Source of the DNA: Gordonia heveisoli
Lineage (GTDB): Bacteria > Actinomycetota > Actinomycetes > Mycobacteriales > Mycobacteriaceae
Direction: 5' to 3'
DNA: 64,000 nt
NCBI RefSeq assembly: GCF_030315745.1
Contig: NZ_JASXSH010000003.1
Coordinates: forward strand, 186,001 to 250,000
In this document: positions 17,701 to 28,183 of the stretch, one piece after another
Numbering within the stretch: the first letter of the stretch is position 1
Layout: every line of letters starts with the position of its first letter
Program-made: the position numbers and the translations under genes
The notes under the pieces: generated by a model
The model's input: only the letters and a program-made list of their open reading frames with translations
What the model was told of the DNA's origin: nothing
The model's database searches: none

Positions 17701-17871
17701 CATGAGTATGGCAGACCCGATCATGCGTTACATCGAGCACCCGGACTGTCACCCGAGCCGCGACACGCGGACCGCCCGCCCACACGAATCGATACCGTTC
17801 CCGATGGCGGCAGGCTAGCGTCGGGACGGTACGACCGATACCACGATCACGACACCCGACGGCACGGAGCA

Positions 17872-18429
17872 ATGTCCCAGAATCTGACATATGAGGAATT
17901 CGGCCGCCGATTCTTCGAGGTCGCCGTCACCGAGGATCGGATCGGCGCCGCATTCGCCGCGATCACCGGCGGCGCCTTCGAGGTGGGACCGATACCGTCC
18001 GGACCGGGCGGCCTGGCGAAGGTACGGGCCCGCGTCCGGATCGCCGAACCGCAGATCACGCGCAACGTCGGCGAACTCATCACCTTCGAGGTCGCGATAC
18101 CACTGCGGATCGGGCTGCTCGTCGATCTGCGGCTCGACCGGGTCAAATACGACGTCGACGGCCTCGTCACCCTGCCGTTGACGGCCCGGGCGGTCGAACC
18201 CCTCGAATTGCGCATCGAGGTGGAACCCCCGCGACCTCAGGACGTCGTCGTCGGGGTGGCCTCACGAAACCTGCGCGGCGAGATCGTCCGGATGGTCGGG
18301 CAGGTCGACGACGAGATCAAACGCTTCGTCGCCCGGCACGTCGCCGAGGAGATCGACAAGCCAGAGGTCCGCAAAGCCCGCATCATCGATGTCGCCGCCG
18401 AGCTCGGACGGGCATTCGAAGCAATGTGA
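17872..18429 (+). CDS. Conserved hypothetical protein
   Basis: 185 residues, MSQNLTYEEFGRRFFEVAVTEDRI at the N-terminus. It has no signal peptide or membrane span. The middle is beta-rich with many Val/Ile/Arg alternations, and the C-terminus is helical (GQVDDEIKRFVARHVAEEIDKPEVRKARIIDV). This resembles a lipid- or membrane-associated soluble protein family kept in Mycobacteriales, but I do not recognise an assigned function. The start codon ATG 17872 has only a weak GGAG close by. It stands just upstream of the jet operon in the same direction, with a 178-bp gap. Confidence 0.7.
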   Translation: MSQNLTYEEFGRRFFEVAVTEDRIGAAFAAITGGAFEVGPIPSGPGGLAKVRARVRIAEPQITRNVGELITFEVAIPLRIGLLVDLRLDRVKYDVDGLVTLPLTARAVEPLELRIEVEPPRPQDVVVGVASRNLRGEIVRMVGQVDDEIKRFVARHVAEEIDKPEVRKARIIDVAAELGRAFEAM

Positions 18430-18607
18430 GGCGGGGCACGTCCATCAGCGGATGTGCACAGACACCCCAGATCGGCGGTGGCGATCGGCGCGTGCGAGCT
18501 CCAGCATGGCAAACTACCTTGCGGCCCGGGGAGATCGTCCGGTGCTCGTTTCGTGCATTGAGCCGATGCATGTCACCCGTCCAGTCAGGAATCGTGAGGC
18601 AGAGAAT

Positions 18608-20068
18608 TTGAGTGCTGAACAGCCGACGCTGACGGAGATCTGGGAGGCCAACCGCGGGATCCAGGAGTCCGCAGCGGTGCGATTGTTCGCGGCGACGAAC
18701 GCCGCCCTCTACGTCACGCTGATGGAACGCCATCTGGACTTCGGTGCCCGGCGCACCGAGAACGAACTGGCGCTGCGCCTCGAACGCGATATGGCCGAAC
18801 TCGGCGTCGGCGACCATCCCAATGGTCTGGAGTTGGTGAAATCGTGGGCCCGGCAGGGGTGGCTGCATCGGGTGACCGACACGGCCACCGCGTCGTCGCA
18901 GAATCTCTGCTCGCTGACCCCCGAGGCGCGGACGGTCCTCGACTTCGTGCGACGGCAGCGTCGGGCGGACAGTGTCGCCACCGGTGGTTCGATCAGTGCC
19001 GTCGCCGCCGGACTCCGCCGTGTCGCCGGCCGCGTCACCGACGATCCCGACCAGATTCGTGGCGACATCGAGGCGCAGATCTCCGAACTCGACGCCGAGT
19101 TGGCCGACCTGGACGCCGGTGTCCCCCGGAACCCCGACCTTCAGGCCGCCGAGGACGAGGCGCGTGCGATCGCCTATCAGATGGAACAGATCATCTCCGA
19201 CATCGGGCAGTACGGCAGCATGCTCGACCGCATCACCACCGCGCTCCTCGACGATCCGCACGACTCCGACCTGGCCTACCGCGACCGCCAGCGCCAGATG
19301 TTCGACGACTACGAGGCGCTGTTAGAGTCGTCGCAGAGTGCGTCGTATCAGGCGTTCACGCGGATGATCCAGGATCCGACCGAACGCGCACGTCTGGTCA
19401 CCGACATCGACACCCTGACCGAACGCCTACCGGGAATCGAACCCGGACTGCGGGCGGTGATGGAGAACTTCTTCGAGCTGGTGTCCGCCCAGATGGGCGA
19501 GGTCGGCCGCACGCGCCAGCGGTGTGCGCGGCGTATTCGTCGATTCTTCGCCGCAGGCACGCTCGAGCAGAGCCGCGGCATCGCACGCCAGCTCAACGAC
19601 GCCCTGGCCACCGCCAACGAATTGCTCAAGAGTTCACTGGCCGACCGGCGCATCGGATACGAGCTACCACTCGCCGCACCGGCGGTCACCTCCATCGGCC
19701 GCCTGTCGTTCGAGATCCGCGACCCGGCTCCACCGACACCGGCGCTCCCGTCGACGACGACCGCCGACCTCAACTCTTTCGCGTCGATGGCCGGGCAGGT
19801 CGACACCGTCGAACTCACCGAGGTGGTGAATGCCGCGATCGCCGACGGCCCGGTGTCGCTGTCGCAGGCCGTCGAACAGATCGCCGAGCCCTACCTCGGT
19901 CATGTGATCGTGCTGTGGTCGTGGGCACTGCGGCAGCCCGGCGGTGAATCCGGTCAGGCGTCGGTGCCGGTCCGGTTCCGTTCATTACAAGGGGAGGACC
20001 ACGTGATCGAGGTGCCGGCTCTGATGTTCTCCGAACCGATTCCGACCGCGGAGGTCGATGCGCTGTGA
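18608..20068 (+). CDS. jetA: JetA-like protein (DUF3375), Wadjet system
   Basis: 486 residues from TTG 18608 (GAGG about 10 nt upstream). In-frame upstream ATGs at 18566 and 18509 are less convincing. It opens with a helical/winged region ([36 protein letters not shown]...[12 protein letters not shown]), followed by long alpha-helical stretches, as in the DUF3375 kleisin-like subunit of Wadjet/MksF-type SMC complexes. It bridges the heads of the JetC ATPase. The stop overlaps the jetB start by 4 bp (GTGA). Wadjet complexes extrude plasmid DNA loops and cut circular plasmids, but cutting needs JetD, which is not found here. Confidence 0.85.
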   Translation: MSAEQPTLTEIWEANRGIQESAAVRLFAATNAALYVTLMERHLDFGARRTENELALRLERDMAELGVGDHPNGLELVKSWARQGWLHRVTDTATASSQNLCSLTPEARTVLDFVRRQRRADSVATGGSISAVAAGLRRVAGRVTDDPDQIRGDIEAQISELDAELADLDAGVPRNPDLQAAEDEARAIAYQMEQIISDIGQYGSMLDRITTALLDDPHDSDLAYRDRQRQMFDDYEALLESSQSASYQAFTRMIQDPTERARLVTDIDTLTERLPGIEPGLRAVMENFFELVSAQMGEVGRTRQRCARRIRRFFAAGTLEQSRGIARQLNDALATANELLKSSLADRRIGYELPLAAPAVTSIGRLSFEIRDPAPPTPALPSTTTADLNSFASMAGQVDTVELTEVVNAAIADGPVSLSQAVEQIAEPYLGHVIVLWSWALRQPGGESGQASVPVRFRSLQGEDHVIEVPALMFSEPIPTAEVDAL

Positions 20069-20871
20069 CTACTGAAACCGATGCGGTGACGACCGGTACC
20101 GATGAACCGGCCACCCCACCACCGGCCGTGGGCGTGCCCGACGAATACGCGGGCTTCGACGATCTGCCTGCCGTCCCCAAGACCGCGGTCGCCGATACCG
20201 GGCCCCGCGCCCCACGCTTCGACGGCGATGTCAGCGCACTTCCAGACCGTGCCTGCTGGGCGTTGCAGAATCTGCTGACCCGTCGGTATGTGAGCGGCGA
20301 CCGTCAGCCGCAGCTGTGGGCATGGGTGTCGGAGTACCAGGACGACCTGCGGGTGCGTCTGTCCGAGCTGGATCTGCGGCTACGGATCGTCGACGAGCTC
20401 CAGGTCGCCTTCGTCGAACAGGTTGGCTACGACTCTCGCTGGGGCAGAAGGATTCTCAAACGTGAGACGATCAACACCTACGACGCGATCCTGGCGCTGC
20501 ATCTGGCCAAATATGCACGCACCGCGCGGGACGAACACATGCTGATCACCCGCGAGGAGATCCACGAACTCTTCGCCGGTGTCACCAACACCATCGACCG
20601 TGACCTGGCCCTGTTCGACAAACGGATCGAGCGGGCGATCGAGAAACTCGACGAGATCGAGTTCCTCCGCAAGCAGCGCGACGATCCCGACACCTTCGTC
20701 GTCAGCCCGGCGATATCGGCGGTGATGACCGCATCGGTGATCACCGATCTGCAAAAGCAGTTCGACCAGTTCATCGGGGCGGGGGAGACCGGTGACGAGG
20801 AGCCCGGGGAGGACGACGGTGCGGCCACCGACCGCACCGAGGACATCGACGACGAGGGAGACGATTGGTGA
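20065..20871 (+). CDS. jetB: JetB-like protein (DUF4194), Wadjet system
   Basis: 268 residues. A Pro/Thr-rich N-terminal tail (about 50 residues) leads into the DUF4194 core ([22 protein letters not shown]...[12 protein letters not shown] region), a KITE-like winged-helix subunit. The C-terminus is a very acidic tail ([24 protein letters not shown]). KITE proteins bind the kleisin JetA. GTG 20065 overlaps jetA by 4 bp and the TGA overlaps jetC's GTG by 4 bp, so the three subunits are tightly coupled for stoichiometric synthesis. Confidence 0.85.
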   Translation: MTTETDAVTTGTDEPATPPPAVGVPDEYAGFDDLPAVPKTAVADTGPRAPRFDGDVSALPDRACWALQNLLTRRYVSGDRQPQLWAWVSEYQDDLRVRLSELDLRLRIVDELQVAFVEQVGYDSRWGRRILKRETINTYDAILALHLAKYARTARDEHMLITREEIHELFAGVTNTIDRDLALFDKRIERAIEKLDEIEFLRKQRDDPDTFVVSPAISAVMTASVITDLQKQFDQFIGAGETGDEEPGEDDGAATDRTEDIDDEGDDW

Positions 20872-23800
20872 GCGGCCAGGTCGACCAGTACCACCTGTCC
20901 CGGTTGCAACTGATCAACTGGGGTGTCTTCGACGGGTATCACTCGATCCCGTTCAGCCCCAACGGCGCGTTGATCACCGGATCCTCGGGAAGTGGCAAAT
21001 CCTCACTCTTGGACGCGATCTCACTGGCCTTCCTGCCCGATCACCGACGCAATTTCAACGCCTCCGGCGACGCAACCGCGGCGGGTTCCTCGAGTGGAAA
21101 ACGCACCGTCGGCAAGTACGTGCGCGGCGCATGGGGTGAACGTCGCGGGGCCACCAGTGCGCAGCGCGAGATCATGTACCTGCGCGGGACCGGCCCGGCG
21201 TGGGCGGCGATTGCGGTGACCTACACGTCCGCATCGGGTGTCGCGATCACCGGTCTGGTCTTGAAGTGGCTGGCCGCGGGCAAGATGACCGACGCACACA
21301 GTTCGTATTTCATCAAGGACGGCGACGCCGACATCGTCGATGTCTGCAACGAATGGGCACGGACGAACTACAACTCGGCACGGTTTCGCGAGCAGGGCTG
21401 GCGGGGTGGCCCCGGCGAGGGTAAATATCTCAGCACGCTGTACTCGCTGATCGGCATTCGCGGTTCCGAGGCGGCCCAGCAGCTTCTCGGAAAGGCTAAG
21501 TCACTCAAGAGCGTCGGCGGCCTTGGGCAGTTCGTCCGGGAGTTCATGCTGGACGAGCCGACGAGCATCGTCGGTATCTCCGACGCCCTCGAGCAGATCG
21601 ATCCTCTGGTCGAAGCTCGAGAGTTGCTCGACGTCGCGCGCCGCAAGCGAACGATCCTCGGAAACATCGAGACCGTGCAGGAACGCTATGTCACCGAGTC
21701 GGCGACCTTCACCGTCCTCGATACCATCGACGCGGCGACCGTGCGCTCGTATGTCAACAACCTGCGCAGGCACAACGCCGAACCGGAGATCGCCGATCTC
21801 GACGACCAGATCGCGCGGCTCGACGGCGATCTCGCGGCACTGACCGCCCAGCACGATCAGCTTCGTACCGACCACAGCCATCTGCTCTCCCGGATCGCGA
21901 CCTCGACCGGCGATCTGGCGCCGCTTCAGGAACAGCTCACCGCGGCACAGCGATTCAGCACCGAGGTGTCCGCGCGCCGCGCCACCTACGAGGACAAGGT
22001 GTCGGCGCTCGGCTACGGGCTGCCCGACGATGCCGAACAGTTCTGGGCGCTGCGTGAAGAGCTGATGGAAGAGGCGACCCGTATCGACGGCCAACTGGAG
22101 GCGGGCAAGGCGAACTTCGCCGAGAGCCTGGCTCGAGAGGTGGCCGCACGCACCCAGCGCGACGCCGCGCGTGACGAGCTGGGCCGTGTCGAACAGGCAG
22201 GCTCCGCGCTGCCCCGGGCCGAACACGAGATGCGCCGGGTCATCGCGAATGCACTTCAGATCGACGACGATGAACTGCGCTACGTCGCCGAACTCGTCGA
22301 ACTCGACCCCGGCCAGGAGCGCTGGCGACTGGCAGTGGAGAAGGTGCTGCGCGGTGCAGGTCTGCGTCTGCTGGTGCCGGATCAGCATTTCGCGGCCGCT
22401 TTGCGGTTCGTGAACACCCATGACATGCGCGGCCGAATCCAATTGCACCACGCCGAGAATCGTCCGGGTCCGGTGGCCGAGGCGGGTACGCTCGGTGCGC
22501 TGCTGCGGCCGGTCGACGCCGATCACCCGTGTTCGGCAGAGGCATTGGCGGTGCTGGCGCGGCTGGGCAACTACGTGTGCGTCGAGGACACCGCCGAGTT
22601 CGGTGAGCACACCCGGGCGGTGACCCCGCAGGGACTGCGCAAGGATTCGGCCAAGCTCGCGGTCAAGGACGATCGTCAGGCACTGCGTCCATCGCAATAC
22701 GTCTTCGTCGGCAATGGCGACGCGAAGATCGCCGCTCTCCAGGATGAACTCGACCTCGACCAGCGGGCCTACGACGTCGCCCGCGAGGCGAGCGCCGAAC
22801 TCGACCGCGAACGCAGCGAGAAGGGCAGACGCCGCGACGCCTATCGTCGTGTCTGCGAACAGTTCAGCCAGTGGAGCGAGATCGACGTCGACAACGCCGA
22901 CGATCGGGTCGGGCAGCTCACCGAGCAGTACGAGCTGCTGATGGACGAACATCCCGACATCGAGGCGCTCAATCGCAAGGCCGAGGACATCTGGGAGCAG
23001 GTGCGCGCCTCGATCTCGCAGGCAGCCCTCGTCCGGGACAAGATCGCGACCCACGACCAACGACGAACCCAACTGCTCGACCTGACCGATCGCATCAAGC
23101 TGGAAGATGTCCCGGTGCAGGCCGGCAAGACTCTCGACGGGTTCCGGGAGGAATCGGCGGCGACACTCAACGTGCTCGCACCCGAGCCGTACCGTCAGGA
23201 GCTGATGAAGGCGGTCGCCAAGGATCGTGATCGGATGCGTTCGGACGCACGGCGTTCGCGCGACGAGCTGGCCCGCATTCTGGACAGCTACGACGAGGAG
23301 TTCCCGGACGCGATCCCCAACGACAGCGACGATTTCGACGAGCGCACCCACGACTACGTCTCGCTGTGCCGACGGATCGATGAGCGCGAACTACCGTCGG
23401 CGTACGAGCGGATGCGGCGCCTGATCACCGAGCAGGCGCCGGGCGCGATCCTGAGTCTGCACATGGCTGCCGACACCGAGGAACGACGGATCGTCGAACA
23501 GATCGAGCGGGTCAATACCGGCCTGGGTTCGGTCGCGTTCAACCGGGGGACCCGCTTGCGCCTGGTCCCGGGACGCAAACATCTTGCCGCAGTTGCCGAT
23601 CTGACCGACAAGGCGCGCCAGATCTCGCAGCGGGCGACCGCGGTCAGCTTCGGTGACGAGCAGGCGATCCTGGAGCAGTACACCGACATCCTGATCCTGC
23701 GAGAACGGTTGGCGGGCAACACTCCCGAGGACCGCCAGTGGACCCGTGACGCACTCGACGTGCGCAATCGCTTCGACTTCTATTGCGAGGAGCACGATGC

Positions 23801-24215
23801 GGTCACCGGCGAGACGATCCGTACCTACAGCAACGCCGGCGACAACTCGGGCGGCGAGCAGGAGAAGCTGATGGCTTTCTGCCTCGCCGGGGCACTGAGC
23901 TTCAACCTCGCGAGTCCGGACGGCGACGACAACCGACCGATCTTCGCCCAGCTGATGCTCGACGAGGCGTTCTCGAAGTCGGATCCCCAGTTTGCCCAGC
24001 AGGCCCTGTCGGCGTTCCGCAAGTTCGGTTTCCAGCTGATCATCGTGGCGACGGTGCAGAACACCTCCACGATCCAGCCCTACATCGACAATGTGATCAT
24101 GGTGTCGAAGACCGAGGCCGGTACCGACTCCAAACCGATCGCGAACGCCATGTCGACCTCGATCAGCGCGTTCTCCGATCTGCGGCGTTCCGGCGGGAAC
24201 AGCCTCCCCGTGTAG
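20868..24215 (+). CDS. jetC: JetC-like SMC-family ATPase, Wadjet system
   Basis: 1115 residues from the GTG overlapping jetB. Walker A is GSSGSGKSS (residues 38-46), close to the N-terminus. Long coiled-coil stretches run through the middle (about 270-450 and 620-900), with a globular hinge-like part between them. The ABC signature NSGGEQEKL is near residue 994 and Walker [12 protein letters not shown] near 1030. This is the COG4913 layout of Wadjet/MksB ATPases. It would dimerise and extrude DNA loops. All ATPase motifs look intact. The next gene is a minus-strand TetR regulator 17 bp away, so the operon ends here without JetD. Confidence 0.9.
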   Translation: MSGQVDQYHLSRLQLINWGVFDGYHSIPFSPNGALITGSSGSGKSSLLDAISLAFLPDHRRNFNASGDATAAGSSSGKRTVGKYVRGAWGERRGATSAQREIMYLRGTGPAWAAIAVTYTSASGVAITGLVLKWLAAGKMTDAHSSYFIKDGDADIVDVCNEWARTNYNSARFREQGWRGGPGEGKYLSTLYSLIGIRGSEAAQQLLGKAKSLKSVGGLGQFVREFMLDEPTSIVGISDALEQIDPLVEARELLDVARRKRTILGNIETVQERYVTESATFTVLDTIDAATVRSYVNNLRRHNAEPEIADLDDQIARLDGDLAALTAQHDQLRTDHSHLLSRIATSTGDLAPLQEQLTAAQRFSTEVSARRATYEDKVSALGYGLPDDAEQFWALREELMEEATRIDGQLEAGKANFAESLAREVAARTQRDAARDELGRVEQAGSALPRAEHEMRRVIANALQIDDDELRYVAELVELDPGQERWRLAVEKVLRGAGLRLLVPDQHFAAALRFVNTHDMRGRIQLHHAENRPGPVAEAGTLGALLRPVDADHPCSAEALAVLARLGNYVCVEDTAEFGEHTRAVTPQGLRKDSAKLAVKDDRQALRPSQYVFVGNGDAKIAALQDELDLDQRAYDVAREASAELDRERSEKGRRRDAYRRVCEQFSQWSEIDVDNADDRVGQLTEQYELLMDEHPDIEALNRKAEDIWEQVRASISQAALVRDKIATHDQRRTQLLDLTDRIKLEDVPVQAGKTLDGFREESAATLNVLAPEPYRQELMKAVAKDRDRMRSDARRSRDELARILDSYDEEFPDAIPNDSDDFDERTHDYVSLCRRIDERELPSAYERMRRLITEQAPGAILSLHMAADTEERRIVEQIERVNTGLGSVAFNRGTRLRLVPGRKHLAAVADLTDKARQISQRATAVSFGDEQAILEQYTDILILRERLAGNTPEDRQWTRDALDVRNRFDFYCEEHDAVTGETIRTYSNAGDNSGGEQEKLMAFCLAGALSFNLASPDGDDNRPIFAQLMLDEAFSKSDPQFAQQALSAFRKFGFQLIIVATVQNTSTIQPYIDNVIMVSKTEAGTDSKPIANAMSTSISAFSDLRRSGGNSLPV

Positions 24216-24231
24216 CCGGGCCGGGCGGGCC

Positions 24232-24858
24232 TCAGCCGTTCTGGATTCGCAGGCCGCCCAACAGGGTGACCACGATGCGTTCGGCGTCGGCTGCTGCGGC
24301 AGCCGGCTCCGGTGTCGCTGCGATCACCAGGATCGCCGTGCAGAAGAGCCCCAGTAGAATATCGGCGGTCTCCTCGACCGGCAGCGCCACCGCCTCACCG
24401 GATTCGATCGCGTCGGTCAGCGTCGCACGGATCAACGGCAACGACATCTGTTCGTCGATCGCATGCACGCGATCCCAGCCGAGGACGTTCATCGCCTGGC
24501 GGAGCAGTTGTCCTGCCTCGCGGTCCTCGGCATAGCCGCGAACGAAGGCGCGGGTGGCCGCCTCGACCCGCTCCCAGGCCGTGGGGGCCGAGGAGTGGGC
24601 CAACACCGCCACCGCGTGGTCGATCACGCGCGCCTGGCTGTCGCGGAATACCTCGGCAAAGATCTCCTGCTTGTCCCGGAAGTGGTGGTACACAGCACCT
24701 TTGCTGGTTTGCGCATCGCCCGCGATCTGGTCGATCGACGTTCCGTCGTAACCGTTGGTGACGAAGAGTTCCTGCGCACTGGCGAGCACAGCCGACCGCG
24801 TGAGGGCGGCGTACATCTCCCGTCGGCCGGGCTTGACGCGATTCATGGACTGGAGCAT
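24232..24858 (-). CDS. TetR-family transcriptional regulator
   Basis: About 208 residues from ATG 24858; starts at 24846 or 24900 are possible. The HTH is LASAQELFVTNGYDGTSIDQIAGDAQTSKGAVYHHFRDKQEIFAEVF, a canonical TetR N-terminal domain. The C-terminus is the helical ligand/dimer domain. It is divergent from the M28 peptidase gene across a 65-bp gap. The gap carries the direct repeat ACTCGCAG twice (24859-24866 and 24885-24892), a possible binding region. It is convergent with jetC but probably unrelated in function. Confidence 0.9.
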   Translation of the reverse strand: MLQSMNRVKPGRREMYAALTRSAVLASAQELFVTNGYDGTSIDQIAGDAQTSKGAVYHHFRDKQEIFAEVFRDSQARVIDHAVAVLAHSSAPTAWERVEAATRAFVRGYAEDREAGQLLRQAMNVLGWDRVHAIDEQMSLPLIRATLTDAIESGEAVALPVEETADILLGLFCTAILVIAATPEPAAAAADAERIVVTLLGGLRIQNG

Positions 24859-24923
24859 ACTCGCAGACCTCAGTTCGTTTACCGACTCGCAGTCGGCCAA
24901 ATGTGTCGTGTAGGGGAGAACCG

Positions 24924-26102
24924 ATGACTGTCAGCACCACGTCACCCAAGGCGACGAGCTCGTCGCGGGACGCCGTCCAGAGTCGATTGCGCCATGACGT
25001 CGCGACCCTGGTGGGCCTTGATCGGCGCACTCTCGGCGAAGGGGAACGCAGAGCCGCGGACCACCTGCGGGCGAGTTTGACGCAGCTGGGTGCGCAGCAG
25101 GTGGAAGGCCTCCACTTTCGTTCGCAATCGAGTTGGGCGCCCGCCCATCTCGCCCATATTGCCGCCGCGGTGCTGGCCGCGGCCCTACCGCACCGCCTTG
25201 CGCGGGCAGCCGGGATCGCGGTCGGCGCCTCCTACGAGCTGGAGGTGTCCGGCCGACGGCGCTGGGTCGGTGACGTCCTGCCGGGTGCGACGGGGACCTC
25301 GGTGAGTGCGCGGGTCCCAGCCTCCGGGACTCCGACGCGCGTGGTGGTCCTCGTCGCCCATCTCGACGCGGCCCACACGGGTCTGGTCTGGGATCGACGA
25401 GCCGTCGCCTTCAACCGGTGGTTGGCCCGGCACACCTCGGTGACGGTGCCGAGCCATCTGATCCCGTTGTCGGCGATGACCATCGCAGCGATCGGCTCCC
25501 GCCGGATCCGGGCCATCGCGTCCGGCGTACTGATCGCATCTGGGGCGATGATGATCCAGTCGATGCACAGCCCGACGGCGCCCGGAGCGAACGACAATGC
25601 CACGGGCGTCGCCGCAATACTCGAGATCGCACGCCATTTCGCGCAGGAACCGCTGCCCGACACCGAGATCCGGATCGTCTTTCCCGGGGGAGAAGAGGCG
25701 GGGAACGCAGGCATCCGGCGCTGGATCCAGACCGACGGGCAATCACTCGATCCGGCATCGACACTGGTCATCAATCTCGATGCGGTCGGAAGCCACGGTG
25801 CGGTGGGAATCGCGCGACGCGAGGCACTGACCAATCGTCCCCCGTCGGCCGGTGTACGCCGTGCCCACGCCGCCGCACGGGAACTGGGTATCGATGCCCG
25901 GGACATGACGGTGCCGAACGCCACCGACGCCGCGCTGCTCTCGCTCACCGGCCTGGAAACCATCTCCATCCTGTCCGCCGACGACGGCTGGATCAGTAAT
26001 CTGCACACCGCTGACGACACGCCGGCGAACGTCTCCTGGACAACCGTCACCGACGCCGTCCGCCTGGTCCGCCAGATCGTCACGACCTGGTCGGCGACCT
26101 GA
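24924..26102 (+). CDS. M28-family zinc metallopeptidase
   Basis: 392 residues from ATG 24924 (GGGGAGA 5 nt upstream). Metal ligands follow the M28 order: H in VAHLDAAH, D in GANDNATGVA, the catalytic/metal Glu pair in GGEEAGNAG and D in NLDAVG. Two hydrophobic stretches (around IAAAVLAAALPHRLARAAGIAV and SHLIPLSAMTIAAIGSRRI...IASGVLIASGAMMI) suggest membrane association rather than secretion by a classic signal peptide. It is an aminopeptidase-type enzyme with unknown substrate. The divergent TetR gene may control it. Confidence 0.85.
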   Translation: MTVSTTSPKATSSSRDAVQSRLRHDVATLVGLDRRTLGEGERRAADHLRASLTQLGAQQVEGLHFRSQSSWAPAHLAHIAAAVLAAALPHRLARAAGIAVGASYELEVSGRRRWVGDVLPGATGTSVSARVPASGTPTRVVVLVAHLDAAHTGLVWDRRAVAFNRWLARHTSVTVPSHLIPLSAMTIAAIGSRRIRAIASGVLIASGAMMIQSMHSPTAPGANDNATGVAAILEIARHFAQEPLPDTEIRIVFPGGEEAGNAGIRRWIQTDGQSLDPASTLVINLDAVGSHGAVGIARREALTNRPPSAGVRRAHAAARELGIDARDMTVPNATDAALLSLTGLETISILSADDGWISNLHTADDTPANVSWTTVTDAVRLVRQIVTTWSAT

Positions 26103-26166
26103 TCACCGGACCACTCACCGCACGCCAACTTCATGTGCCCCGTTCAATTCGATGCGAAGGAACCTG

Positions 26167-27303
26167 ATGACAGCCAACCGAACATTCGACGTCGCCGTGG
26201 TCGGCGCGACTGGATATACCGGCCGGCAGATTGCTCGCGAACTCGTCGCGGCCGGCAGCCGCGTGCTCTGCGTCGGCCGTAACCGGCAGAACCTGGACCG
26301 AACCGTTGCCGAACTCGGTTCGGTCGCGTCGGCGACAGTGGATCTCGACAACACCGATGCCGTGCGTGACATCTGCGCGGAGGCGGTGACCGTGGTGAAT
26401 GCGGCCGGGTCATTCATCGAGACCGGCATCCCGGTTGCCCGGGCCGCCATCGCGGCCGGTACCCACTATGTCGACATCAGCGGTGAGCAGCAGTCGATCG
26501 ATCGACTGTACGGGTCGCTGCATGACGCGGCGGTCGCCGCCGGGGTCGCCCTCGTCCCGTCGGCGGCGTTCTATTCGACTCTCGCCGACTGGACCGCCAC
26601 CGTGCTCGCCGATCACAACGGCCCCGAAGACGGCGTGAACCCCGCCTTCGACGTCGATTCCATCGATATCGCCTACCACATCGAGAACTGGACCCCCAGC
26701 GGCGCGGCGTACGCGAACTTCCTACGCGGCATCGAGAATCCGATCATCCAGTGGCGCGACGGACAGACCACGGCGCGTCGGCCGCATACGCGTCCAGTGG
26801 ACTTCGGACCGGAGGTTGGCACCCGCACGGCTGTCACCTATCCAGCGCCCGAAGTGTTCACCATCCCGCGCCATCTCACCGTCGACCAGGTCAGCACCTC
26901 GATGACTGCCGCAACCTTCGACAACCCGGTGCCCGAACGCCTTTCAGCGATGGCGACCCGCGGTATGACCGCCCTGATGCGCACCCCGATGGCCCCGATC
27001 GTGCGCCGCGGCTTCGGCCGCGCACTCGGCGGGTCGGTGACCCGCATCGACGCCGACCCGACGCTCTTCACCATCGTGGTGACCGTAGAAGCGAACGGAG
27101 TGACCGAGCGGGCGGTGGTGCGGGGACACGGCATCTTCGACATCACTGCGCCCATCGCCGCCCACATCGCCCTGGCGACCACGGCGGACGGCTTCGACCA
27201 GGCGGGTGGACTCAGCTCGGCGCAGGTCTGCGATCCACCAACATTGATGGCGTCGCTGGCCGACCACGGTGTCCGCATGGAAGTCGACTCACCGGCCAGT
27301 TGA
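26167..27303 (+). CDS. Saccharopine-dehydrogenase-like NAD(P)-binding oxidoreductase
   Basis: 378 residues from ATG 26167 (GAAGGA upstream). The Rossmann motif is VAVVGATGYTGRQIARELVAAG. It is followed by VNAAGSFIETGIPVARAAIAAGTHYVDISGEQ, the conserved second part of saccharopine-dehydrogenase-like and trans-acting enoyl-reductase-type proteins. Homologues in Mycobacteriales act in lipid modification, but this one has no lipid-synthesis neighbours. The substrate is unknown. Confidence 0.8.
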   Translation: MTANRTFDVAVVGATGYTGRQIARELVAAGSRVLCVGRNRQNLDRTVAELGSVASATVDLDNTDAVRDICAEAVTVVNAAGSFIETGIPVARAAIAAGTHYVDISGEQQSIDRLYGSLHDAAVAAGVALVPSAAFYSTLADWTATVLADHNGPEDGVNPAFDVDSIDIAYHIENWTPSGAAYANFLRGIENPIIQWRDGQTTARRPHTRPVDFGPEVGTRTAVTYPAPEVFTIPRHLTVDQVSTSMTAATFDNPVPERLSAMATRGMTALMRTPMAPIVRRGFGRALGGSVTRIDADPTLFTIVVTVEANGVTERAVVRGHGIFDITAPIAAHIALATTADGFDQAGGLSSAQVCDPPTLMASLADHGVRMEVDSPAS

Positions 27304-27381
27304 CCGGTGACGGAGCCTGCGGGGTGATAGGACATCAGTGGATACCTCCAGGCCGGTCCGTGCGACGTCGAAGGAGTCAAC

Positions 27382-28116
27382 ATGGGTGCACTACAGTTCG
27401 AGCGTGTCGAGGACCCCGCACGGGTCCGGGCGATCCACCGCGATCTGCTGACCCCATCGTTTCCGCCGAGTGAATTGATCTCGGCTGGTGATCTGCTCGC
27501 CCAGATCACCAGCGGCGCCTCCTCACTCATCGCGGCCACGGTGGACGGAGTCAATACCCAAAGCCCCGTCGATACCCAAAGCCCCGTCGATGCGGGTGTC
27601 GCGGTGGTCGACGACCATGGTGGCGTCCTGTTGCTGTCGTATCTGGCGATCGGGAGCAACCACCGCTCCGGCGGGATCGGCGGCCGGTTGCTCGACGGTG
27701 CGGTAGCCGACTGGGCGGCCGACCCGTCGACACTGCTGGTTCTCGCCGAAGTCGAACGGCCCGACCAGCATTCGTCATCGCCGGCCCACGGAGATCCGGC
27801 TCGCCGGGTACGGTTCTACGACCGGCACGGCGGGCTCGCGCTCGATATGCCGTTCTTCCAGCCGAGCGTCGGCGACGATATGCCGCGCGAACACGGCATG
27901 CTCCTGGTCGCTCTGTACATTGCCGACGACGTGCGCGGCGCGGGCAACCAGCTCAATCAGCGCGGCAACGATCTGCTCCGCACGTTCGTCGGGTCCTACG
28001 TCGGCGAACCCGACCCCGACGATGCCGACCTCGCCCGGGTGTACGCCGCCATCGACGATCATCCCCAGGGCGTCACCCTGGTCGAGTTGAACGACTACCG
28101 GGCTATCCCGACATAG
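27382..28116 (+). CDS. GNAT-like N-acetyltransferase
   Basis: 244 residues from ATG 27382 (GAAGGAG 7 nt upstream). LLLSYLAIGSNHRSGGIGGRLLDGAVADW is an acetyl-CoA-binding region of the GNAT fold (R/Q-x-x-G-x-G/A type), followed by VRFYDRHGG, the usual late GNAT strand. An in-frame 18-bp tandem duplication inserts a second DTQSPV hexapeptide before the VAVVDDHGGVLLLSY strand. The acceptor is unknown. Confidence 0.7.
   Translation: MGALQFERVEDPARVRAIHRDLLTPSFPPSELISAGDLLAQITSGASSLIAATVDGVNTQSPVDTQSPVDAGVAVVDDHGGVLLLSYLAIGSNHRSGGIGGRLLDGAVADWAADPSTLLVLAEVERPDQHSSSPAHGDPARRVRFYDRHGGLALDMPFFQPSVGDDMPREHGMLLVALYIADDVRGAGNQLNQRGNDLLRTFVGSYVGEPDPDDADLARVYAAIDDHPQGVTLVELNDYRAIPT
27554..27589 (+). repeat. 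18-bp perfect tandem duplication inside the GNAT gene
   Basis: ATACCCAAAGCCCCGTCG is repeated exactly at 27554-27571 and 27572-27589. It keeps the frame and adds six residues. Confidence 0.95.
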
Positions 28117-28183
28117 CCGCGCGGGGACGGCCGGCCACCGACCGGGCTGCGGCGCAGGACCAACCAGGGGTTTACTACGTGAC

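Noticed and set aside
21501-23351. 616-residue open frame on the minus strand inside jetC
   Set aside because: It is antisense to jetC, which has clear SMC motifs and overlapping operon starts. Long antisense frames are usual in high-GC DNA with strong third-base bias.
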